Positions 60,801 through 63,712 of a stretch of DNA of 64,000 bases are shown here, piece by piece. Position numbers and translations under genes: made by a program. Within the stretch, counting starts at the first letter, position 1. Each line of letters opens with the position of its first letter. The notes below the pieces were generated by a model. It saw nothing but the letters and a program-made list of their open reading frames with translations. It did no database searches and had not been told where the DNA came from. This stretch comes from Theodoxus fluviatilis (Eukaryota; Mollusca; Gastropoda; Cycloneritida; Neritidae): NCBI GenBank assembly GCA_034096865.1, contig JAWQFJ010000573.1, positions 37,388-101,387 on the forward strand. Direction: 5' to 3'.

Positions 60801-61767
60801 TATGTTATTTTATTATTTTAACATTGTGGCCTTGTAAAGCCTCCAAGGTTGATGGACCATTAAACTCCATCCATCCACCCATCCATTGATTCCTCCACTT
60901 GACCAGCACCAACCCTCTACACAGCTTTCCATACCTACACGCTACAGTGGTGATAACCTCGCCGTGAACAAATGTTTACTTACTCCAGCAAGCACAAGGT
61001 GATGGAGGACATTCAGGACCTTATCCCTGTCCCTGTCCAGCTTCAACGCCTCATCCACGATGCAACCTGCACAGAGGCCAGCACATGGTGTGTCTAAAGA
61101 TGAGATGTGCATGCATCATGCCAAAATTCACTCCTGTTCTAGTGTAGGCAATTTTACTTCAGTTTTGACACATTTATCTTGCTTTATACATTTTCCTCCT
61201 CCATGCTTTAAGTTAACCAATGCCTATTGCTTTACCTTCATAACTGTTTTTAATTTATCAACAACTGCATTGCAACTGCCCAATATACCTCTAGCATGAA
61301 CAATACAATGTGAAATTGTTTCAAAATGTTCAACTACATGCAACTAAAGACTACGGTAAGGCACACGACTTTCTGCTCTACTGTAGTTAACTACCAAATA
61401 GTGAGTGAATACATTCTTCATCATGCAGAATACTTGCACCTGCAGTTGTCTTGCCAACACATTGGTCAATTTGTTGGGTTTGCACCAACTGAACACTCAT
61501 CTTAAGCAAAGGAACATTTACATTATAAAAAATATGTGCTTTCAAACTGAAACACAATTTTAAGCACTTCTTTAATAAAGGCTTTATCCTGTGCATTGAT
61601 TAGACAAGATAGACAAATCATCACTTCATTAGTTACTTACATACAAAATGCTCCTTTCTCAGAGAGGGAAACTTTCTTAACATTTTCTTTAATTCAACAA
61701 GGTTATGTTGAATAGACCGTTTCCTATATCGGATGCCGAACGTCCATGTTTTCACGGCTTTATCCAT
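16661..61767 (-). CDS. MED24: Mediator complex subunit 24 (complete, 21 coding exons)
   Basis: MED24 is a tail-module subunit of the nuclear Mediator complex, which links activators to RNA polymerase II. I assembled 21 exons by eye from splice sites and similarity to remembered human MED24. All junction phases agree, and the coding length is 3,045 nt including the stop (1,014 residues; human is 989). Diagnostic matches include [13 protein letters not shown] (human LLSALHWLLRC), [13 protein letters not shown] (IWKACFVGL), [15 protein letters not shown] (DISFLMLCHVAQTYG), VKELMNWQ (IKELLKE) and [18 protein letters not shown] (LAITDLSLPLGRQVAAKA). The protein is mostly helical and has no catalytic site. 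Oddities are a roughly 33-residue acidic insert (exon 19), a C-terminus about 40 residues longer than human, one GC-AG intron, and introns packed with minisatellites. Total span is about 45 kb. Confidence 0.96.
16975..17010. repeat. (GAT)n microsatellite
   Basis: GATGATGATG run in the last MED24 intron. Confidence 0.9.
17215..18236. repeat. 30-bp minisatellite, main block
   Basis: About 34 copies of a purine-rich 30-bp unit (GGGCAGCAAGAGCAGAGGAA plus GGACAAGGAG). About 22 consecutive copies from 17,221 to 17,870 are identical, and the last 12 carry variants and a partial deletion near 17,974. All six frames are largely open because the unit is a multiple of three without stops, which explains the long ORFs here. 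It lies in MED24 intron 20. Confidence 0.98.
18897..19190 (-). promoter_or_regulatory. Promoter-like island (E2F-like, CCAAT and TATA motifs) in intron 20
   Basis: On the minus strand, in order: GGGCGCCAAGA (about 19,168-19,178), GCGCCAATTTT (about 19,113-19,123), inverted CCAAT (about 19,096-19,100), GGCGCCAAACA (about 19,032-19,042), inverted CCAAT (about 19,013-19,017), and TATAAA (18,969-18,974). This order and spacing resembles a cell-cycle-type promoter. No convincing ORF follows, only a 9-codon and a 33-codon reading frame, so a non-coding transcript or a mobile-element promoter is possible. Confidence 0.35.
19429..19615. repeat. 30-bp minisatellite, second block
   Basis: About six identical copies of the same 30-bp unit as 17,215-18,236, separated from it by 1.2 kb of unrelated sequence. 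Confidence 0.97.
19990..20222. repeat. 14-bp minisatellite (GCAAGGAAATGGCA)
   Basis: About 16 copies with TG/CA/CG variation at the end of the unit. It lies 75 bp from the exon 20 donor. Confidence 0.95.
20297..20442 (-). CDS. MED24: MED24 exon 20 (residues 887-935)
   Basis: Acceptor CATTCCTCACACAG/GAAAG and donor ATG/GTGAGT. It encodes [20 protein letters not shown] and then [23 protein letters not shown]. This aligns with the human segment ending VLQFMPF and runs directly into exon 21. Its acceptor is the first of about 42 tandem copies of the same splice site (see 20,430-22,588). Confidence 0.93.
20430..22588. repeat. 51-bp minisatellite carrying the exon 20 splice acceptor
   Basis: About 42 copies of a 51-bp unit. 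In gene sense each has CATTCCTCACACAGGAAAG, identical to the exon 20 acceptor plus the first bases of the exon. Variant positions (GCCACG/GTCACA, GTGTGT/GTGAGT, TTTCC/TTGCC) shuffle along the array. One copy near 21,718 has lost the AG. The unit is 17 codons long, and the exon 20 frame appears to stay open through the array. Confidence 0.97.
22640..22920. repeat. Degenerate TG-rich repeat
   Basis: Imperfect GTGTGTGTATGTG and TGCATGTG units. No gene. Confidence 0.9.
23045..24560. repeat. Composite 30-31-bp / about 52-bp minisatellite
   Basis: Two unit types alternate irregularly. The short one contains TCTGTAGGAACACAGCAATG with GTACACAGAC. The long one adds GTAACGCAATGGACAGAGGA with AAGCACAACTCGGG. 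It occupies most of the remainder of MED24 intron 19. Long ORFs through it are artefacts. Confidence 0.96.
24702..24803 (-). CDS. MED24: MED24 exon 19 (acidic insert, residues 853-886)
   Basis: Acceptor TCTATGTTTCAG and donor CTTG/GTGAGTG; phase 1 in and out, matching both neighbours. It encodes [20 protein letters not shown] followed by [13 protein letters not shown], an acidic, probably disordered loop. Human MED24 has a charged loop in the equivalent region. Because the exon is 102 nt (34 codons), it could be skipped without a frame change. Confidence 0.85.
24950..24988. repeat. (GAAA)n microsatellite
   Basis: AAAGAAAGAAAG run directly before the TGACCTTGACC-rich element. Confidence 0.9.
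25011..25840. mobile_element. 830-bp element rich in TGACCTTGACC motifs, 11-bp TIRs
   Basis: Bounded by GACTCACATGC (25,011-25,021) and its complement GCATGTGAGTC (25,830-25,840), with GAAA microsatellites on both sides. At least nine copies of TGACCTTGA or TCAAGGTCA lie inside in both orientations, and (GGAC)n/(GCCC)n lies near the right end. No ORF. The sequence TCAAGGTCA matches the consensus site of monomeric nuclear receptors of the ERR/SF-1 type; any such function here is inference. Confidence 0.6.
25841..25955. repeat. (GAAA)n microsatellite
   Basis: A-rich AAAGAAAG run to about 25,950. Confidence 0.9.
26048..26090. repeat. (TG)n microsatellite ending in CGCGCGCG
   Basis: Alternating purine/pyrimidine tract of about 40 bp. 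Confidence 0.9.
26258..27018. repeat. Degenerate AAGC/AAAGC repeat
   Basis: Irregular mix of GCAAA, GCAAG and GCAAC units for about 760 bp. It reaches to within about 15 bp of the exon 18 donor. Confidence 0.92.
27032..27269 (-). CDS. MED24: MED24 exon 18 (residues 774-852)
   Basis: Acceptor GCCTTTCAG and donor CTCG/GTGTAC, phase 1 out. It encodes [20 protein letters not shown] through [14 protein letters not shown] to [20 protein letters not shown]. The last part aligns with human TALAKLAVWCALSSYS. The donor is weak (GTGTACAATG), but phase and similarity support it. Confidence 0.92.
27300..27785. repeat. Degenerate CCA-rich array
   Basis: Roughly 30-bp units with CCACCACTAATGCAACCACC and CATTTCCACC. 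It starts about 30 bp upstream (in gene sense) of exon 18. Confidence 0.92.
27870..28185. repeat. 75-bp minisatellite
   Basis: Four copies of a 75-bp unit containing AATGTTTTGTACTACACAGT and GTGCACAACACAGCACTG. It ends 25 bp from the exon 17 donor. A 25-aa repeat ORF through it is incidental. Confidence 0.95.
28210..28438 (-). CDS. MED24: MED24 exon 17 (residues 697-773), GC donor
   Basis: Acceptor TGATGCAG/G. It encodes [20 protein letters not shown], then [21 protein letters not shown] and [16 protein letters not shown]. The last part aligns with human PPKRPIKEVLTDIFAKVLE...LLHMGG. The only donor in phase is AAG/GCGAGT, a GC-AG intron. Joining gives TVK-ELM, matching human LIKELL. Confidence 0.92.
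28479..28660. repeat. 44-bp minisatellite, four copies
   Basis: Unit contains CTCAGTCTTTACTGCAGCAG and TGAAACATGGCCAGCCTCG, with a GCTGAA/GATGAA alternation. Confidence 0.95.
29399..29514. repeat. (GGGA)n purine tract
   Basis: GGGAGGGAGGGA run in MED24 intron 16, purine on the template strand. Confidence 0.95.
29689..29852 (-). CDS. MED24: MED24 exon 16 (residues 643-696)
   Basis: Acceptor TGCCCACAG and donor GCTGA/GTGAGTG. It encodes [20 protein letters not shown] and [20 protein letters not shown]. This aligns with human GKVCSLAVCAVAWLVAHVRM and LGLDEREKSLQMI. Confidence 0.93.
29876..30055 (-). mobile_element. SINE-like element (reverse), head expanded into array
   Basis: Shares GGTGTCCCTAGTTGTTCGCC and GGGTCAATTCTTACCCCGAT with the other copies. 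The GATCCTACAGCTAGGGGG at its head is the unit of the array that follows. Confidence 0.75.
30030..30432. repeat. 29-bp minisatellite derived from a SINE
   Basis: About 14 copies of a unit with ATCCTACAGCTAGGGGGCTG, continuous with the SINE head at 29,876-30,055. Confidence 0.95.
30462..34692. repeat. 44-bp minisatellite of about 4.2 kb, with higher-order structure
   Basis: About 95 copies of a 44-bp unit (GTCACAGCATATGCTGCCAG plus GTCATGACTGGGCCAAGCCT). There are G/A variants (GGGCC/AGGCC, CCAAG/CCGAG), a GTCATGTGTATG subtype and shortened units. Rare markers recur 945-946 bp apart: AGCCTGGTCA at 30,815 and 31,761, and GCCAGATCAT at 31,521 and 32,466. This shows a duplicated block of about 945 bp. 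It lies in MED24 intron 15. Confidence 0.97.
34967..35478. repeat. 39-bp minisatellite
   Basis: About 13 copies with CATCGATATCCCATGCCACC and CATCTACACC. The unit is 13 codons, so both strands show repeat ORFs. Confidence 0.96.
35650..36592. repeat. 38-bp minisatellite
   Basis: About 25 copies with GCAGCCCACACCTTTGCAGG and GCAGCAAGGATTGATCAA. Early copies vary (GATCGA, ACAACT, missing TTGATCAA) and late copies are uniform. Confidence 0.96.
36892..36991 (-). CDS. MED24: MED24 exon 15 (residues 609-642)
   Basis: Acceptor CATCTTTTCAAG and donor CTTCAG/GTTTGTG. It encodes [20 protein letters not shown] and [13 protein letters not shown], aligning with human MKWHEACLSISAAILEILNA. Confidence 0.92.
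37200..37705. repeat. (CAT)n-rich low-complexity sequence
   Basis: ATCATCATC blocks at 37,200-37,270 and 37,465-37,705, separated by about 190 bp of unique intron. The Asp- or Ser-rich ORFs are artefacts. Confidence 0.9.
37809..37978 (-). CDS. MED24: MED24 exon 14 (residues 553-608)
   Basis: Acceptor GATTTTTGCAG and donor ACAGG/GTGAGG. It encodes [20 protein letters not shown] and [11 protein letters not shown]...[18 protein letters not shown]. This aligns with human VILSESRTGAEVPFFETWMQ and TKVESLVALLNNSSEM. Confidence 0.94.
38191..39124 (-). mobile_element. Non-autonomous hAT-like element with TIRs
   Basis: Starts CAGACCTGCCAA and ends TTGGCAGGTCTG (12-bp perfect TIRs beginning CAG). It is flanked by TGCATG on both sides, a 6-bp direct repeat, where 8 bp would be typical of hAT. 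Subterminal GTAGCA/TGCTAC motifs recur near both ends. It carries only the N-terminal part of a hAT-type protein. Long G tracts lie at 38,341-38,351 and 38,395-38,416. It is inserted in MED24 intron 13. Confidence 0.75.
38431..38928 (-). pseudogene. hAT-family transposase N-terminal fragment (BED-like zinc finger)
   Basis: The likely start is [14 protein letters not shown] (an earlier in-frame Met also exists). The protein is basic at first ([19 protein letters not shown]). It then has [15 protein letters not shown] and a following His as a zinc-finger-like C-x2-C...H pattern. Next come LTAYFKP and [22 protein letters not shown]. The LFTxFLVEHNxPxxxADH motif is typical of hAT-related proteins in animals, from memory. 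The catalytic core and C-terminal dimerisation region are missing, so it cannot be an active transposase. The same DNA-binding segment could still be expressed. Confidence 0.75.
39320..41465. repeat. 31/35-bp two-type minisatellite
   Basis: About 65 units share CACAAGACTGGCCGGGGATG and AGGAA. They end either in GGACGA/GGACAA (31 bp) or in CCTTGGACAA (35 bp), in irregular order. A third type (CGACAACTGGCCGGGGAAGA) occurs only at the right end. Three minus-strand frames are open for over 770 codons because stops are absent from the unit. Confidence 0.97.
42065..42207. repeat. (GAAT)n / (GGAT)n tail
   Basis: Tetranucleotide tract that forms the tail of the SINE copy at 42,208 (reverse orientation). 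Confidence 0.8.
42208..44345 (-). mobile_element. SINE-like element split by a 36-bp array
   Basis: In reverse orientation the 3' end is at 42,208-42,262 (CAGCCTATCAGCCTCTGCAG, AAGGCCATAC). The head is at 44,284-44,345 (TTTTTCGCCTCTTGCAAATC, TCACCCTCAACCCACAG), matching the head of the 13,676 copy. The 2-kb array lies between them. Confidence 0.6.
42250..44283. repeat. 36-bp minisatellite inside a SINE
   Basis: About 56 copies with CCACCTAAGGCCATACAATC and ACTAGAGCTAGTGAGT. Variants are GGCC/GACC, GCTAGT/GCGAGT/GCTGGT and an occasional GAGTAGGAGCAA insert. The unit is 12 codons, hence repeat ORFs on both strands. Confidence 0.96.
44771..44891 (-). CDS. MED24: MED24 exon 13 (residues 512-552)
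   Basis: Acceptor TTTTGTTTCAG and donor CCTCAG/GTAAGC. It encodes [20 protein letters not shown] and [19 protein letters not shown], matching human LFDISFLMLCHVAQTYGSE. Confidence 0.95.
45065..45640. repeat. TG-rich then CA-rich low-complexity sequence
   Basis: TGTGCATG-type repeats at 45,085-45,245 and CACACA repeats at 45,398-45,640. The second block ends about 20 bp before the exon 12 donor. Confidence 0.9.
45659..45795 (-). CDS. MED24: MED24 exon 12 (residues 467-511)
   Basis: Acceptor CTGTGTTGCAG and donor TTCAG/GTAAGC. It encodes [20 protein letters not shown] and [20 protein letters not shown], aligning with human MDADHSKSPEGLLGVLGHML and AATGKLKSFARKF. Confidence 0.94.
45796..46505. 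repeat. 19-bp and composite array seeded by the exon 12 acceptor
   Basis: 19-bp units (GGCATCACACGCTAACTCT) dominate from 45,830. From 46,150 longer units contain TTGGCATCACATCCCAACTC and CTGCAACAC. The exon 12 edge sequence CCCAACTCCTGCAACAC (45,788-45,804) recurs at 46,174 and 46,473, with near copies at about 46,285 and 46,380. Confidence 0.93.
46510..46800. other. AT-rich intron sequence
   Basis: Nothing recognisable in it. Confidence 0.4.
46815..47396. repeat. 52-bp minisatellite
   Basis: About 11 copies with CTCAAATTTACCTTCCCTAC and AGATGTATGTATTCAACTG. In gene sense each unit contains TTTCTACAG and, 25 nt later, GGGAAG/GTAAAT, which look like an acceptor and a donor. Confidence 0.96.
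47397..47833. other. AT-rich intron sequence
   Basis: Nothing recognisable apart from a short AAAAGAAAAG tract at about 47,668. Confidence 0.4.
47834..47893 (-). CDS. MED24: MED24 exon 11 (residues 447-466)
   Basis: 60-nt micro-exon, phase 0 at both ends, encoding [20 protein letters not shown]. Acceptor AATGCTGTAG and donor ATGATG/GTAGGTG. Supported mainly by phase continuity and position; it could be skipped without a frame change. Confidence 0.8.
48110..48172. repeat. (GA)n microsatellite
   Basis: Uninterrupted GA for about 62 bp. Confidence 0.98.
48173..48649. other. Intron sequence without a recognised feature
   Basis: Short ORFs on both strands (70-89 codons) show no family resemblance and no splice support. 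Confidence 0.4.
48650..48752 (-). CDS. MED24: MED24 exon 10 (residues 412-446)
   Basis: Acceptor TCTCTGTGGACAG and donor CTTCAG/GTGAGTC. It encodes [20 protein letters not shown] and [14 protein letters not shown]. Phases match exons 9 and 11. Confidence 0.88.
48806..49011. repeat. (GGA)n polypurine tract
   Basis: Irregular GGGAGG then pure GGA from 48,897. It starts about 50 bp upstream (in gene sense) of exon 10, so it is a long CCT tract in the pre-mRNA. Confidence 0.98.
49050..49275. repeat. 43-bp minisatellite
   Basis: Five to six copies with CCAGCTGTTGGAAGACAGCC and AGGCCAGTCAAGCAAGTACA. Confidence 0.95.
49545..50448. repeat. 38/39-bp minisatellite
   Basis: About 23 copies with CCCCCTGATCACTGGGCAGC and GAGTACAAGATGGCATTT. 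GCGAG/GCAAG variants and a C5/C6 length difference shift the reading frame between copies. Confidence 0.97.
50535..50621 (-). CDS. MED24: MED24 exon 9 (residues 383-411)
   Basis: Acceptor CATGCTTCCAG and donor GCAAG/GTCAGTG. It encodes [20 protein letters not shown] and QQKSLQEA. The split Glu codon joins exon 8 correctly. Confidence 0.88.
50731..50797. repeat. (AT)n microsatellite
   Basis: ATATAT for about 67 bp. Confidence 0.98.
50926..51056 (-). CDS. MED24: MED24 exon 8 (residues 340-382)
   Basis: Acceptor CGTGATTGCAG and donor CCTGA/GTAAGG. It encodes [20 protein letters not shown] and [16 protein letters not shown], aligning with human IPQVLVKLKKY and CAFEFLLKLTPLL. Confidence 0.93.
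51180..51835. repeat. (CCAT)n-rich degenerate microsatellite
   Basis: CATCCATCCACCCACCCATC-type sequence for over 650 bp. It ends about 30 bp from the exon 7 donor. Confidence 0.95.
51864..51980 (-). CDS. MED24: MED24 exon 7 (residues 301-339)
   Basis: Acceptor GATCGTTGCAG and donor CTTGTG/GTAAGC. It encodes [20 protein letters not shown] and [19 protein letters not shown], matching human FVLEIWKACFVGLIESPEG and LKWTAFTFL. Confidence 0.95.
52010..52310. repeat. (GAT)n-rich sequence
   Basis: Degenerate, then a pure GATGAT run at 52,238-52,305. Confidence 0.92.
52376..52536. repeat. (TG)n followed by (GA)n
   Basis: TG with GATT interruptions to 52,475, then GA to 52,536. Confidence 0.95.
52735..53330. 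mobile_element. Interspersed repeat with (CTGT)n head and CTCAAAAACTACTGGACGGA
   Basis: CTTATATCTCAAAAACTACT and GGACGGATTTCCTTGACATT resemble a repeat type I know to be widespread in invertebrate genomes. There is no ORF and the boundaries are uncertain. It contains GTGACGTCAT twice (about 52,979 and 52,997), a CRE-like sequence. Confidence 0.45.
53437..54066. mobile_element. 630-bp foldback element
   Basis: Left end CTCATTGCTCGTGCAAGGCT is mirrored by AGCCTTGCACGAGCAATGAG at the right end. Each arm contains four to six copies of GTCCTTTGCACTGACT-like units. The arms meet around 53,700-53,850 in unique sequence. Arms differ by a few substitutions and indels. No ORF. Confidence 0.8.
54080..54214. 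other. Three tRNA B-box-like motifs in a row
   Basis: GGTTCGATTCT (54,080), GGTTCGAACCC (about 54,130) and GGTTCGAATCC (54,204), with related T-rich sequence between the last two. No complete tRNA cloverleaf or A box was found, so these may be fragments of tRNA-derived SINEs. Confidence 0.4.
54348..54510 (-). CDS. MED24: MED24 exon 6 (residues 246-300)
   Basis: Acceptor TGCCTGCTGCAG and donor CACCTG/GTAAGA. It encodes [20 protein letters not shown], then [20 protein letters not shown] and [11 protein letters not shown], aligning with human FPTVHAVILLEGTMNLTGET and LVEQLTMVKRM. Confidence 0.92.
54813..54844. repeat. G homopolymer
   Basis: About 30 G residues, flanked by GTGGTGGTGG. Confidence 0.95.
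55240..56480. repeat. Diverged array of about 54-bp units
   Basis: About 22 imperfect copies with CATTCTTGTCACTGACTTCT and CATCAACATCACTCCATCA. Older-looking than the other arrays. Confidence 0.92.
56575..56698 (-). CDS. MED24: MED24 exon 5 (residues 205-245)
   Basis: Acceptor TTGTTGTTGCAG and donor CTGAG/GTAAGT. It encodes [20 protein letters not shown] and [17 protein letters not shown], in phase with both neighbours. It corresponds to the human HSLLKLGEILANL region. Confidence 0.9.
56735..56900. repeat. 38-bp minisatellite, about four copies
   Basis: Unit with CTCCACCTGGCAAGGATTAC and TGTGCATGGCACAAACAT. Confidence 0.94.
57183..57472 (-). CDS. MED24: MED24 exon 4 (residues 108-204)
   Basis: The largest exon, 290 nt. 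Acceptor TTTGTTCCAG and donor CCCAG/GTGCGC. It encodes [20 protein letters not shown] and [12 protein letters not shown], then [20 protein letters not shown]. Human equivalents are LCRALLSALHWLLRC and CLQRLEKTLSSTKNRALLHI. Confidence 0.96.
57473..58743 (-). other. MED24 intron 3, unique sequence
   Basis: The only long intron without an obvious tandem array. No RNA gene or ORF with support was seen. Confidence 0.6.
58744..58856 (-). CDS. MED24: MED24 exon 3 (residues 71-107)
   Basis: Acceptor TTTTTGCAG and donor CACTG/GTGAGA. It encodes [20 protein letters not shown] and [14 protein letters not shown], aligning with human SVLTAISKFDDFSRDLCVQA. Its 3' splice-site side is the source of the adjacent array. 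Confidence 0.93.
58861..59375. repeat. 85-90-bp array derived from MED24 exon 3
   Basis: Six copies. The first unit keeps GGTACCTGGAGATG and TGGCTGTAGTC, as in exon 3 (GGTACCTGGAGATG at 58,814-58,827). It also has GGATGACATCACATGG-like sequence and GCAAAAAGAAAC, equivalent to the exon 3 splice edge. Later units share a 6-bp deletion. Confidence 0.9.
59735..59868 (-). mobile_element. SINE-like fragment (reverse)
   Basis: GTTTTATGGCCTTATCCCTA, TGTGTAGGCTGTGTGAGGCC and TTTCCCTAGTTATTTGTCTC match the family at 13,676. The head is missing. Confidence 0.65.
60280..60412. repeat. 18-bp minisatellite
   Basis: About seven copies of GATGTGCAGATCACGACT. Confidence 0.93.
60826..60888 (+). mobile_element. 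SINE-like 3' fragment with (CCAT)n tail
   Basis: TTGTGGCCTTGTAAAGCCTC followed by ATTAAACTCCATCCATCCAC. Confidence 0.55.
60984..61066 (-). CDS. MED24: MED24 exon 2 (residues 43-70)
   Basis: Acceptor CTCTGTGCAG and donor GCTGGA/GTAAGT. It encodes [20 protein letters not shown] and HHLVLAG, matching human ADALLEQAMIGPSPNPLIL and SYLKYAISS. Confidence 0.93.
61067..61640 (-). other. MED24 intron 1, coding part
   Basis: AT-rich with no repeat or RNA gene recognised. Confidence 0.6.
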
Positions 61768-61782
61768 AGTGAAAACACGTGG
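61641..61782 (-). CDS. MED24: MED24 exon 1 with start codon (CDS 61641-61767, residues 1-42)
   Basis: The 5' part (61,768-61,782) is untranslated, after the acceptor GTCATTTCACAG. ATG at 61,767-61,765 in TTTTCACTATGG starts [18 protein letters not shown] and continues to [19 protein letters not shown]. This corresponds to human WKERWSDYQWAINMKKFF. Donor TTGTAT/GTAAGT. Confidence 0.9.
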
Positions 61783-62138
61783 CTGTGAAATGACAGAGAA
61801 AAAAAACTAAGTACAAGTCCACAAAATGTTACTTGTCACACTATACAAGATAATAAACTCTTTAACTATTACTGCAATACAAACTTATTAGATCCAGTCG
61901 ATGAAATATGAACATTTCCACCATTTAGTTCGGTACAACTGAATAAGTCCTGACGTCATGTCTTCTTCATTGCAAGTGTCATTATTTGATTAACTTCAAA
62001 AATGTCTTCATACTTGCAGAAACGTATTTTCACTTAACTACAGCATATTTGCCTTCAAAACGATTATAAACTATTACATTGGGTACTTAAATACACTTAC
62101 ACCCTCGATCGTAATCGACTACAAACACGAATTCTTAC

Positions 62139-62215
62139 CCGCACGTGCGCTGAGGAAGAAATGATGACATCAACGGAAGTCACTAAAACGGAAGTCACTC
62201 CAACGATAACTAATC
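62139..62215 (-). other. MED24: Candidate MED24 5' UTR exon
   Basis: A strong donor (CGTGCGG/GTAAGAATTC) lies at 62,137-62,138 upstream of the first coding exon. Its 5' limit is unknown. Confidence 0.5.
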
Positions 62216-62225
62216 TTCACGTTCA
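62140..62225 (-). promoter_or_regulatory. Candidate MED24 promoter (ETS-like sites, E-box)
   Basis: Two CGGAAGT motifs at 62,174-62,180 and 62,189-62,195, and CACGTG at 62,142-62,147. There is no TATA box. Paired ETS-type sites near the start of a housekeeping gene are common. A second strand could share this promoter. Confidence 0.4.
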
Positions 62226-62970
62226 ATTAATTCATAATCCAACAGTGCTATTAGTAATCTATTCACTATATACATTTTAAGTGAATTTTTACCGAAAGAA
62301 CACTTTTAAAAGACTGTCAGACTCATTTTTGGATATTATTATATGGATGACGTCACTCTCTGCGTTCCGTTGCACTCTCTGCTGCATCTCTCTTCAGGCT
62401 CAGGAGTTTCGATTAGTTAGTTTCTTTAATTACTTAAAAAGCACATTATCATTTAAAGTAAAGGGTTTTGGATGCCCTATTTGAATTAATGAATCCCCCA
62501 ATTTAATTCACATTCCATTTTATCCCCCTCGATCGACTAGACGACTTGATAAAAACATTAGGTTCGATTATCATCGATAAAAAAGGGTGGTAACCATCAC
62601 CAGTCATAAAGAAAGGTCAAGGGAATCCCATAATGTGTCTGCTACTTCTTTACAGGCATGGGTATAAATGCCACGTTTACTACAGATATCAAAGCATGAC
62701 ATACAATCCACTCTGCCACGATGATGGGTGCACTACAACATTCATTTCTTCGAAATTCGAAAGCAATCGGCAAGTCTGCCACTTCCATAGCTGTAAACTC
62801 CGTGGCTCGAAGCATGTTTACCGTGCAAGTCCGTGGAGTGACTTGCATGTTTAGGGATATGAGCCGGTGTTGACTTCAACAAGAATTAGACAAACTGACA
62901 TATATCCAGCTCTCAGGCATTCTAGTTAACTAGAGACTTCGCCTACCGGCTCTTCTTCTCACTCGGGTTC
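62226..62970. other. AT-rich upstream sequence
   Basis: Two short plus-strand ORFs (67 and 73 codons) have no recognisable family and no splice support. Nothing else is seen. Confidence 0.4.
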
Positions 62971-62974
62971 ACAG

Positions 62975-63056
62975 AATGGCTCTCTGGCTCCGAAAGCTTG
63001 TGGATCGAATGAACAAGTTGGACTTACGTCAGTTTGTAATTCTTTTTGCGTGTTTA
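62975..63056 (+). CDS. Possible first coding exon of a membrane protein
   Basis: An acceptor-like TTCTTCTCACTCGGGTTCACAG is followed by AATGGCTC. The frame reads MALWLRKLVDRMNKLDLRQF and VILFACL before a GT donor (TTTA/GTATGAG). A basic N-terminus followed by a hydrophobic run would suit a type II membrane protein. At only 27 codons it could easily be chance. Confidence 0.2.
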
Positions 63057-63139
63057 GTATGAGCCAATCAAATGCGACTGCGGGCGCTGTCGTGTCATTG
63101 CTGCGAGGCACAGCAAGGGGCGCACTGTATTGTGAAGCA

Positions 63140-63235
63140 GTTATAGGGCGCGTTTGTTAGGCCCAAAACCTCGAGAGAATCGCGAGGGCTAGGCGTTGGG
63201 CGCGCTTGTTAGGCCCAAAACCTCGAGATTTTCCC
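63140..63235. repeat. Direct repeat around GTTAGGCCCAAAACCTCGAGA
   Basis: GGGCGCG, TTGTTAGGCCCAAAACCTCG occurs at about 63,147 and again at about 63,199. Confidence 0.8.
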
Positions 63236-63262
63236 TCGATGGCTCCCCCTGTGGGCTCCCCC

Positions 63263-63418
63263 TACGCGATTCGTAAGAGGCGAATATCAAGGGACACCGT
63301 GACTGGATTATGTTTACTCTAAACCGTTCTTGTGATTTTCGTGCTACAATGGCCTTACATAGCCTTCAAAGGCTGATAGGCCGTAAAACACTATCCATCC
63401 ATCCATCCATCCATCCCT
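63263..63418 (+). mobile_element. SINE-like element with (ATCC)n tail
   Basis: CGATTCGTAAGAGGCGAATA, AAGGGACACCGTGACT, ATGGCCTTACATAGCC and GGCTGATAGGCCGTAAAACA, then five ATCC units. The best plus-strand copy in the window. Confidence 0.75.
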
Positions 63419-63631
63419 CGATGGCTAGTCGAGGCCGAGTGAGACGCTCCCACAGCTAGAAAAACTGCCAATCATCAACTGGTAAGGCGGAAGAACATGG
63501 CTGCGACCCGGCGCCAGAGTCGAAGAAGTTGCCGATAGACGAAATAACTGACTATACCGATATCACATCAGTTTTTCACTTGATAGAACACACCATGCTG
63601 TTATATCGAATGGCACGAACTTTTTCAACGA

Positions 63632-63712
63632 AAAACATGGCCTTATATAGCCTACAAAGGCTGATAGGCTGTAAAACACCATCAATCAATCAACCAATCA
63701 ACGAAAAAAAGT
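63632..63712 (+). mobile_element. SINE-like 3' fragment with (AATC)n tail
   Basis: ATGGCCTTATATAGCCTACA, AAGGCTGATAGGCTGTAAAA, then CAATCAATCAACC. Confidence 0.7.

Noticed and set aside
16975..62000. Idea that intron array units are all multiples of three
   Set aside because: Units of 14, 19, 29, 38, 43, 44 and 52 bp are as common as 30, 36, 39, 51 and 75 bp.
62633..62854. 73-codon Cys/His-containing ORF
   Set aside because: No zinc-finger spacing, no splice sites and no family resemblance.
63498..63539. ATG in a good context (MAATRRQSRRSCR) after CGGAAG
   Set aside because: Only 13 codons before a stop and no convincing donor.
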